64,000 bases of DNA, taken from the NCBI GenBank assembly GCA_963524205.1, contig CAURED010000001.1:1-64000 (forward strand), read 5' to 3'. Below are positions 55,001 to 61,770 of this stretch, one piece after another. Position 1 is the first letter of the stretch. Each line of letters begins with the position of its first letter. The notes under the pieces are model-generated. The model had not been told where the DNA came from, did not search any database, and saw nothing but the letters and a program-made list of their open reading frames with translations. The position numbers were made by a program, and so were the translations under genes. The stretch comes from Aminipila sp963524205 (lineage in GTDB: Bacteria > Bacillota > Clostridia > Peptostreptococcales > Anaerovoracaceae).

Positions 55001-55140
55001 TATGAAGCCTATATCCTAAGGAATGGGACTGACAGATTTAAAGAAAAATATTAAGAGTCATAAGTATCACAATTCTTTTAATGTTTTTAAGTTCAGAAAC
55101 ATAGGCAGCTGATTCAATCAGGCTGCTTTTTTTATGAGGA
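55001..55140 (+). promoter_or_regulatory. Riboswitch-like structured leader with terminator before the OPT gene
   Basis: GCCTAT (55007-55012) pairs with ATAGGC (55101-55106) to close a domain containing TCCTAAGGAATGGGACTGAC, a 14-bp stem (55044-55057 with 55075-55088) and GTTCAG that can pair with CTGAC. The closing arm shares bases with a terminator (55105-55114 region with 55116-55125, then TTTTTTT). Competing closing stem and terminator are the layout of a transcription-controlling riboswitch. No known class was recognised. Confidence 0.5.
55105..55137 (+). terminator. Terminator in the OPT leader
   Basis: Stem GCAGC-TGATT with AATCA-GGCTGC followed by seven T residues, 40 bp before the OPT start codon, so it must be read through or switched off for expression. 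Confidence 0.75.
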
Positions 55141-55175
55141 AAAGGGCGGACATTTCTTAATTAAAGGAGGAGAAA

Positions 55176-56816
55176 ATGTCTTCACAAAACACTAAAGTAA
55201 AGTATGCTAGTTCTTATAAAGAACAAATAACTGTGAGAGGATTAATTATTGGTAGCTTTGGTGCAATAATTCTGACTATGAGTTCTATGTTTGTTGCACT
55301 AAAGCTTAGTTCGTTACCATGGCCAATGGCGCTGATCGCCCCGTATGCCACCGATTTCAAAAACGCCTGCGGAAACACCAAGAGAACTGACATCACGGTG
55401 ACGCATACCGCGATGTCAGCTGGGGCGCTGCTAGCAGGGGGGATAGCCTTTACATTGCCGGGTATCTGGATGCTAAATCCAGATACAGAAATCAAACCCT
55501 TAACTCTTATAATAATAACTGTGGGTGGTGTAATATTGGGACTTATATTTACATCACTAATTAGAAAATATTTTGTTGTTACTAAGAAACTCCCTTATCC
55601 TATGGGGCAGGCGGCAGCAGAAACTTTAATAATAGGTGATGCAGGAGGCAAAAAAGCCGTTATGTTGTTTGCTTCTATGGGTTTTGCTGCTATTTTTACT
55701 GTGTTAAGAGACAGCCTTGGAAAAATTCCAGCAACCTTTATGAATTCTAAAATGATTTCATATGGATCTTATGGTGGTATTTGGCTATCCCCAATGCTTA
55801 TTTCCGTTGGATACATAATTGGCCCTTTATTTATTGGAATATGGTTCTTAGGTGCTATAATAGGAGACTTTGGTATTTTGATAGGGGGCCAGTATTTTGG
55901 TATTTGGGATGCAGCTACAGCCTCTTCAGTAAAAGCTTCTTTAGGAATAGGTTTAATGGTTGGAACAGGTATAGGCATTATCGTAAAAGGAATATTGCCT
56001 AAGGCAAAAGAAATTTTTAGTGCAATGTTTAAAAAAGACAGCATAGGCGATAGTATTGTGCCTCTAAGATGGGCGCCAATTGTAATGGTGGTAATTGCTT
56101 TTCTATTTACAATCTTAGCTAATATGGGCGTTGGTGCCTCCATTGTAACTATACTTGGTATATGGTTAGCAACAGCAATGTCGGCACAGTGTGTGGGTCA
56201 ATCAGGTATAAATCCTATGGAGATATTTGGTATTATCGTACTTATTGCGGCTAAAGCAGTTTCAAGCATCGGTCAGACAGAAGCATTTTTGGTTGCAGCT
56301 GCAGTTGCAGTTGCCTGTGGTCTTGTAGGGGATGTTATGAATGACTTTAAAGCAGGATATATATTAAATACAGACCCAAAAGCTCAATGGATTGCAGAAG
56401 CTGTAGGCTCTATTATAGGAGCATTTGTATCTGTAGCAGTGCTTCTTATTATTGTGAATGCATATGGTCCAGATGTATTTGGAACAGAGATTTTTCCCGC
56501 TGCACAGGCCAGTGCTGTGGCCGCTATGGTAGGGGGCATATCACATATGCCAGCATTTATAATAGGATTAATTTTTGCGGTAATACTATATTGTGTAAAT
56601 TTCCCTGTTATGACTCTAGGTCTGGGAGTATATCTGCCATTTTATCTGTCTGCTACAGCATTTATAGGCGGAATGTTTAGACTATTTGCAGATAAAGTAT
56701 TTCCTGAATTTGAAAAGAAGGGCACAGGCTCTATCATTGCATCAGGATTACTTGGCGGCGAAGCAGTTGTCGGTGTTATCTTAGCATTAATCGTTGCTGT
56801 CCGAATTTTGGTCTAG
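55176..56816 (+). CDS. Oligopeptide transporter, OPT family
   Basis: 546 residues with about 12 to 14 membrane helices. The start QITVRGLIIGSFGAIILTMSSMFVALKLSSLPWP and the KKLPYPMGQAAAETL segment are OPT hallmarks. OPT proteins import oligopeptides or metal-peptide chelates with protons. GGAGG precedes the ATG. A segment of about 130 bp (55316-55445) has about 60% G+C and G/C third positions against about 35% on its 5' side, yet stays in frame. The P1 peptidase gene follows 52 bp later. Confidence 0.92.
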   Translation: MSSQNTKVKYASSYKEQITVRGLIIGSFGAIILTMSSMFVALKLSSLPWPMALIAPYATDFKNACGNTKRTDITVTHTAMSAGALLAGGIAFTLPGIWMLNPDTEIKPLTLIIITVGGVILGLIFTSLIRKYFVVTKKLPYPMGQAAAETLIIGDAGGKKAVMLFASMGFAAIFTVLRDSLGKIPATFMNSKMISYGSYGGIWLSPMLISVGYIIGPLFIGIWFLGAIIGDFGILIGGQYFGIWDAATASSVKASLGIGLMVGTGIGIIVKGILPKAKEIFSAMFKKDSIGDSIVPLRWAPIVMVVIAFLFTILANMGVGASIVTILGIWLATAMSAQCVGQSGINPMEIFGIIVLIAAKAVSSIGQTEAFLVAAAVAVACGLVGDVMNDFKAGYILNTDPKAQWIAEAVGSIIGAFVSVAVLLIIVNAYGPDVFGTEIFPAAQASAVAAMVGGISHMPAFIIGLIFAVILYCVNFPVMTLGLGVYLPFYLSATAFIGGMFRLFADKVFPEFEKKGTGSIIASGLLGGEAVVGVILALIVAVRILV

Positions 56817-56868
56817 TTATAATAAATGAACTTATAAAGTACCATAATTGTTCTGGAGGATAATTAAT

Positions 56869-57828
56869 ATGAAAGAGATTAATATAAATGAAATAAAAGG
56901 GATCTGGATAGGACACGCCCAGTCCGTGGAAGGCGGTACGGGCTGTACTGCTATCATATGTGATAAGGGAGCATGGGCAGGGGTTGATGTTCGGGGTGGT
57001 GGACCAGCCACAAGAGAAACAGATCTCCTGAAATCCGAAAATATGGTTCGGCAGATACATTGTGTCATGTTAAGTGGTGGTAGTTCTTATGGTCTTGATG
57101 CCTGCTCTGGAGCAATGGCTTATTTAGAGAAGAAAAACATTGGATTTGATGTAGGAGTTGGAGTAGTACCTATTGTATGTGGAGCATCTCTATTTGATTT
57201 AATCGTGGGAGATAGCAAATGCAGACCTGATAAGGATATGGGGTATGCCGCTTGTATTGCTTCAGAAGAGAATAATCCAAGACAGGGTAATGTCGGTGCG
57301 GGCACAGGGGCAACTGTAGGAAAGTTTTTAGGAATAGAAAGGCTTATGAAAAGCGGACTTGGTATTTATGCTGTACAGACAGGTGAAATACAATGTGCAG
57401 CAGTAGTTGCTGTTAATGCGCTGGGAGATGTTCTGGATATTGATACAGGTAAGAGAATTGCAGGGATTTTAAGTGAAGATAAAGCTAAAATTGCAAATAC
57501 TGAAGAAATTATGCTGTCTGAGATATCAGATTCCAGAAATGTATTTAGCGGTAATACTACTATCGGGTGTATCATTACCAATGCCAGACTAACCAAACCC
57601 CAGGCTAATAAATTAGCATCTATTTGTCATAATGGTTATGCAAGAGCTATCAGACCAGTCCATACTTCGGCAGATGGTGATTCTATATTTGTTATGGCAA
57701 CAGGTGAAGTAGGTGCAGCTCCAGACTCCTTGGGTGCATTAGCAACCCATGTAATGGCTAAAGCTATAAATAATGCTGTATTAAATGCAAAACCGGCATA
57801 TGGATTAAAGGCGGCATGTGATTTCTAA
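56869..57828 (+). CDS. P1 family peptidase (DmpA/BapA-like aminopeptidase)
   Basis: 319 residues from ATG 56869 with GGAGGA upstream. GVDVRGGGPATRETD, LSGGSSYGLDACSGAM and GNVGAGTGATVGK are typical; the autocleavage site is expected at GNTTIG (near residue 228), with Thr as nucleophile. These Ntn-like enzymes self-process and remove N-terminal residues, including D- and beta-amino acids, from peptides. Location after a peptide transporter suggests use of imported peptides. Confidence 0.92.
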   Translation: MKEININEIKGIWIGHAQSVEGGTGCTAIICDKGAWAGVDVRGGGPATRETDLLKSENMVRQIHCVMLSGGSSYGLDACSGAMAYLEKKNIGFDVGVGVVPIVCGASLFDLIVGDSKCRPDKDMGYAACIASEENNPRQGNVGAGTGATVGKFLGIERLMKSGLGIYAVQTGEIQCAAVVAVNALGDVLDIDTGKRIAGILSEDKAKIANTEEIMLSEISDSRNVFSGNTTIGCIITNARLTKPQANKLASICHNGYARAIRPVHTSADGDSIFVMATGEVGAAPDSLGALATHVMAKAINNAVLNAKPAYGLKAACDF

Positions 57829-57840
57829 TGTTTAAATAAA

Positions 57841-57861
57841 AGGCGGCTTTTATAGCCGCCT
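57841..57861 (+). terminator. Hairpin after the P1 peptidase gene
   Basis: 8-bp GC-rich stem (57841-57848 with 57854-57861), 5-nt loop; the T tract is poor. Confidence 0.55.
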
Positions 57862-57862
57862 C

Positions 57863-57907
57863 AGACTGTAGACAAGAAATATTAAAATCTTGCTTACAGT
57901 CTTTTTT
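57863..57907. terminator. Terminator between convergent genes
   Basis: Arms 57863-57870 and 57895-57902 with an inner GACAAG/CTTG-type extension, followed by TTTTTT. Serves the P1 peptidase side. Confidence 0.7.
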
Positions 57908-57948
57908 ATATCATTGAATACATTTTGTTACATTTATGCAAAGTAATT

Positions 57949-59244
57949 TTACATGGTTTCAACTTTTTTAATTAAAAGTTGAATGATTCTTCTTTGGTCA
58001 CAGTTCAATATGACAAATTCATAACCTTGATAAATAAATTTATCGCTAACCTTTGGGTTTGAATTCAACTGTGAATATGCCCATCCTCCGATGGTGTCAA
58101 TATTTTCGGCCTCGATGTTTATATCTAACAATTCATCGATGTCTTCAAGACGGACTTTGCCAACTACCACATAACTGTCATCTTCATTTTTCGTAATTTC
58201 ACTGTATTCTGCATTAAACTCATCCTGAATTTCTCCAACAATCTCTTCTAGAACATCTTCAATGGTTACCAATCCACATGTTCCACCATACTCATCAATT
58301 ATTATAGCAATTTGAGCCTTTTCCTTTTTAAATATTTTTAATAATTGACTGATTGACATGGATTCTGGAACAAAGTTAACATTACGAATAATATCCTCTA
58401 TATTTTGATTAACTCCCAGGATTTTTTGCTTATATAAATCCTTAATATGCACAAACCCGATAACGTGATCTTTGTCTTTTTTACATATTGGATATCTAGT
58501 CAATTGTCTTTCTAGGGCATAGGTTAAAATTTGATCAAAAGAATTCTCAATAAAAATACACGACATATCAGTACGGGGGATCATTACATCTTTTACGGTT
58601 GTCTCGGAAAAATCGAAAATATTATCAATAAGAGCTAATTCTGTCTTATCGACCAATCCCTGCTTATAGCTTTCCTCAACTAACAGTTTTATTTCTTGGT
58701 CAGTATGGGCTGCTTCGTGTTCATCAACTTGTGAAAGCCCAAAAATCTTTAAAATCAAATTAGTAGTATGATTAAAGGCCCACATAATCGGATACGTTGC
58801 TCTATAAAACATGATTAACGGCAGAGCGGTATATAATGCGATTTTTTCTGCAGTTATAATTGCCAGTGATTTGGGAACTAATTCCCCAAGAACAATATGA
58901 CAGGCTGTAATAATGGAAAATCCCAGAATAAATGAGATGGAGTGGACCATACTAGTTGAAATATTTAACAATTCAAACAGAGGCTCCAGCATTCTAGCAA
59001 TGGCAGGTTCTCCAACCCATCCTAAGCCTAGAGAGGCTAAAGTGATTCCTAGCTGACATGCAGATAAATATGAATTTAAATTTCTTACAATAGTTAAAGT
59101 ATGTTTTGCACTATTATTTCCGTTACCAGCTAAGGTTTCTATTCTTGACTTTCTGACTTTTACCATGGCAAATTCTGTAGCTACAAAAAATGCATTCATA
59201 AACACAAGTAACAATACAATAATAATATTAATTAAATTAATCAT
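57949..59244 (-). CDS. CNNM/CorC-HlyC family membrane protein
   Basis: 431 residues. An N-terminal DUF21 membrane domain of four helices (about 1-190) is followed by two CBS domains (about 205-330; VMIPRTDMSCIF begins the first) and a CorC_HlyC domain (about 345-425). Family members are linked to Mg2+ or Co2+ export; older annotations call them hemolysins. AGAAGGAG lies before the start. The next gene upstream is 19 bp away, so the two form an operon. Confidence 0.92.
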   Translation of the reverse strand: MINLINIIIVLLLVFMNAFFVATEFAMVKVRKSRIETLAGNGNNSAKHTLTIVRNLNSYLSACQLGITLASLGLGWVGEPAIARMLEPLFELLNISTSMVHSISFILGFSIITACHIVLGELVPKSLAIITAEKIALYTALPLIMFYRATYPIMWAFNHTTNLILKIFGLSQVDEHEAAHTDQEIKLLVEESYKQGLVDKTELALIDNIFDFSETTVKDVMIPRTDMSCIFIENSFDQILTYALERQLTRYPICKKDKDHVIGFVHIKDLYKQKILGVNQNIEDIIRNVNFVPESMSISQLLKIFKKEKAQIAIIIDEYGGTCGLVTIEDVLEEIVGEIQDEFNAEYSEITKNEDDSYVVVGKVRLEDIDELLDINIEAENIDTIGGWAYSQLNSNPKVSDKFIYQGYEFVILNCDQRRIIQLLIKKVETM

Positions 59245-59263
59245 AAACCTTTCTCCTTCTTTT

Positions 59264-60064
59264 CTATAGTCTCACAAAATTAACTTTTCTATTGTCAAAT
59301 GTAGAAAGATATTTAAAACCAATTTTTTTAAGTAGTTCAATACTTTCATAATAGTGGTCAGCAATATAGCTGGGATTGTGTGAATCAGAACCAAAGGTTA
59401 TAATTTCACCACCCAGATCTTTATATAATGATAAAATTTCTGGTGTAGGTGTAGTTCTTCCCTGAGAAAGATATCTGTAACAGGATGAATTAAATTCAAT
59501 ACCTTTGTTATTTTCAATTAATATCTTTAAAATTGATTCAATCATGTCCATATAAGGTGTATATTTTGGTATTTTATCAAAGGGAACATATCGATCTACT
59601 ACATTTAGATGACCCATAACATCAAAATCGGTATAATCTTTTAAACATTCAAAAGCATACTCATAATACCTTTCAAAGGCTTTAGATATATCAACACCAT
59701 CTGTAAAATACCCCATATATAAGTCTTTATTATCTGTACAGTGGAAAGAACCAAGTATGAAATCATAAGGAAATGCATTTGCAGCAGTGCGGCATTTATA
59801 CATAGTTTCTCCGTGTTGTATGCCTATTTCAAGTCCTTTAATTATTTTTATTTTATCTTTATATTCTTCTTTTACCTTCAATAATGTTTCATGATATTTT
59901 TCAAAGGCTATAATAAAAGGATACTCTGAATCTGGATAATCAGGATCATAATGATCTGTGACAGCCATTTCCCTAACTCCTTTTAGAATAGCGGCTTCTA
60001 TCATATCTCTTGTTGGTATACCGCAATCATCAGAAAAAAAAGAATGAGTGTGATAATCGTACAT
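59264..60064 (-). CDS. PHP-family histidinol-phosphatase-like hydrolase (HisJ-like)
   Basis: 266 residues from ATG 60064 with AAGGAG upstream; a longer frame lacks a site. The PHP metal motifs are DYHTHSFFSDD, VTDHYD, GLEIG, GSFHCTD and FGSDSH. Members dephosphorylate histidinol phosphate, but no other his gene is present, so the real substrate may differ. Confidence 0.88.
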   Translation of the reverse strand: MYDYHTHSFFSDDCGIPTRDMIEAAILKGVREMAVTDHYDPDYPDSEYPFIIAFEKYHETLLKVKEEYKDKIKIIKGLEIGIQHGETMYKCRTAANAFPYDFILGSFHCTDNKDLYMGYFTDGVDISKAFERYYEYAFECLKDYTDFDVMGHLNVVDRYVPFDKIPKYTPYMDMIESILKILIENNKGIEFNSSCYRYLSQGRTTPTPEILSLYKDLGGEIITFGSDSHNPSYIADHYYESIELLKKIGFKYLSTFDNRKVNFVRL

Positions 60065-60101
60065 GTTTATAATCTCCTTGTGCAATATGAGTAAATTTTG
60101 G

Positions 60102-60107
60102 TATAAT
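60102..60107 (+). promoter_or_regulatory. Sigma-A promoter of the ECF sigma gene
   Basis: TGGTATAAT extended -10, with TTGTGC 18 bp upstream (60078-60083). It is about 110 bp before the sigma gene start. Confidence 0.45.
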
Positions 60108-60218
60108 AAAATATATTGGCCTTTACGTTATATTAAAAATGAAAGTGCTAATATTTAATGTGTAATATTAAATCTATATATTATCATAAAAATGATAGAT
60201 TGAAAAGAGCATGGCGTT

Positions 60219-60794
60219 ATGATTTCTGAGAAAGAAAGCTTACTAATTAAAAAAGCTAAAGAAGGAGACGAGGGTAGTTTTGAAGCCCTCATTTTGTCGT
60301 GCAAAGGAAAAGCATATAATATTGCTTTAAGATATGTAAAAAATGAGAATGACGCTTTGGATGTATTACAAGAGAGCTTTATAAAAATATTTAGAAACTT
60401 GTCTAAGTTTAATGAAGAAAGTAAATTTGAAACCTGGGTATACCGTATTGTAGTAAATGCGTGTAATGATTTTTTACGAAAAAACAAAAACAAGTATAAT
60501 GAAATCTCAGTTGTTTTAGATGGAAATGATGACGAAAAAGAATTGGATATACCTGACAATACACCTCCACCTGAAGCAGTCATATTAAATAAGGAACATA
60601 GTGAATACATATTAGATTGTCTAGAGAAAATACCTATAGATCATAAAGAGATAATTATTTTAAGAGATATAAAAGGGTTTGCATATGAGGAAATTTCAGA
60701 AATATTGGAATGCTCTATAGGAACAGTTAAATCCCGAATATCTAGAGCACGAAATAATTTTAAAGAAGTATATTTAAACAATAACTTACAATGA
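60219..60794 (+). CDS. ECF-type RNA polymerase sigma factor (SigW-like)
   Basis: 191 residues. Region 2 (about 20-90) has DVLQESFIKIFRNLSKF and FETWVYRIVVNACNDFLRK; region 4 (about 130-185) has ILRDIKGFAYEEISEILECSIGTVKSRISRAR. Regions 1 and 3 are missing, as in ECF factors. The next gene is a zinc-finger anti-sigma factor, giving a classic pair. The ribosome site is weak. Confidence 0.93.
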   Translation: MISEKESLLIKKAKEGDEGSFEALILSCKGKAYNIALRYVKNENDALDVLQESFIKIFRNLSKFNEESKFETWVYRIVVNACNDFLRKNKNKYNEISVVLDGNDDEKELDIPDNTPPPEAVILNKEHSEYILDCLEKIPIDHKEIIILRDIKGFAYEEISEILECSIGTVKSRISRARNNFKEVYLNNNLQ

Positions 60795-60811
60795 ACGAAA
60801 AATTTCAAAAA

Positions 60812-60839
60812 GGGAACAAAACCATTAAATTTTCGTCTA
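60812..60839 (+). promoter_or_regulatory. ECF-type promoter before the anti-sigma gene
   Basis: GGGAAC (60812-60817), exactly 16 bp, CGTCTA (60834-60839). This is the AAC-N16-CGTC pattern of SigW-like ECF promoters. It lies between the sigma and anti-sigma genes. Confidence 0.6.
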
Positions 60840-60876
60840 AAATAAATAAACTAAATTTTAGGAAAGGAGATATCGG

Positions 60877-61770
60877 ATGACTTGTTTAGAAGTACAAGAA
60901 TTTTTATCAGCATATATTGATAATGAGCTTGATGAAGAGATAAAGAAAGAAATACAGGAACATATAAACAAATGTGCCCAATGCAGGAAAGATGTACAAG
61001 AATTAAAAATTGTAATTGCAGAGCTCTCAAGTCTTGAAGATGTCCCTGTCCCTGAAGCCTTCCACAAGAGACTTCATGAAGCTTTAGTAGTTGAAGGAAA
61101 AAACATCAAGAATTCAAAAGCTAGCACTATGAACAAAAAGAAGAGGATTAACTGGAAAAGAATATATTCTATGGCAGCGGTTTTTCTAGTTGGTTTATTC
61201 TCGGTTATATTGTATAATAATAATTTAGATGAATTCAATAAAGAGAATTTAAATTATAACTATGTGTCACATGATAAAGCTGAAACAAAGGAAGATTCAC
61301 AAACAAATGATACAATGTTGAAGGAAAATAATCAAATTGATGGAAATAGTGAACATTCAACTTCTTCTGATAAAACGAATACGCCGCCTAAAGGATCAGT
61401 AGATAATAGTCAGACTTTTTCTACTGATAAATCATCTGTTGAGGAAAGTCCTGCTGCAGAAGAAGATACTGTAAATGAGTTGAGAAATGCCCCTAAGCAG
61501 GCAGAGGCCCCACTTAATTCAGGTGAATCTCAAATTCTTAAATCAGTAAATATTCAAGATACTAATGAAGAACTTAATAGTTATTTAAAACAACTTGATG
61601 AACTTTTGATTGAAAGTAACTATGAAGTTAATTCTTATACCAAGAATGATGATGATAATATGTGGATGATTGATGTAACAATTTCTACAACAGATTCTGA
61701 GGGGAAAGAAATAAAGGAAAATGCCGTTTATTGCGGCCAGGATGGTAAAATATGGAAAAACGAATTGTAA
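60877..61770 (+). CDS. Zinc-finger anti-sigma factor, membrane-anchored
   Basis: 297 residues. The N-terminal zf-HC2/ZAS domain has CLEVQEFLSAYIDNELD and HINKCAQC (HxxxCxxC). A membrane helix (about 92-110) separates it from an Asp/Ser/Lys-rich extracytoplasmic linker and a small folded domain (about 220-297). It should hold the sigma factor inactive until an envelope signal triggers proteolysis. GGAAAGGAG precedes the ATG. polA overlaps its end by 19 bp. Confidence 0.88.
   Translation: MTCLEVQEFLSAYIDNELDEEIKKEIQEHINKCAQCRKDVQELKIVIAELSSLEDVPVPEAFHKRLHEALVVEGKNIKNSKASTMNKKKRINWKRIYSMAAVFLVGLFSVILYNNNLDEFNKENLNYNYVSHDKAETKEDSQTNDTMLKENNQIDGNSEHSTSSDKTNTPPKGSVDNSQTFSTDKSSVEESPAAEEDTVNELRNAPKQAEAPLNSGESQILKSVNIQDTNEELNSYLKQLDELLIESNYEVNSYTKNDDDNMWMIDVTISTTDSEGKEIKENAVYCGQDGKIWKNEL

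Noticed and set aside
55001..55140. T-box or SAM riboswitch before the OPT gene
   Set aside because: The AGGGTGG T-box core and S-box core motifs are absent.
55769..56143. 124-codon minus-strand frame and several other long antisense frames in the OPT gene
   Set aside because: Mirror frames of a membrane protein gene; composition reflects the complementary hydrophobic codons.
57949..59244. Hemolysin
   Set aside because: The fold is CNNM/CorC with CBS domains; the hemolysin name is historical and gives no evidence of toxicity.
59264..60064. Histidine biosynthesis gene hisJ/hisK as a firm call
   Set aside because: PHP motifs are clear, but no other his genes are near and PHP substrates vary, so only a family call is made.
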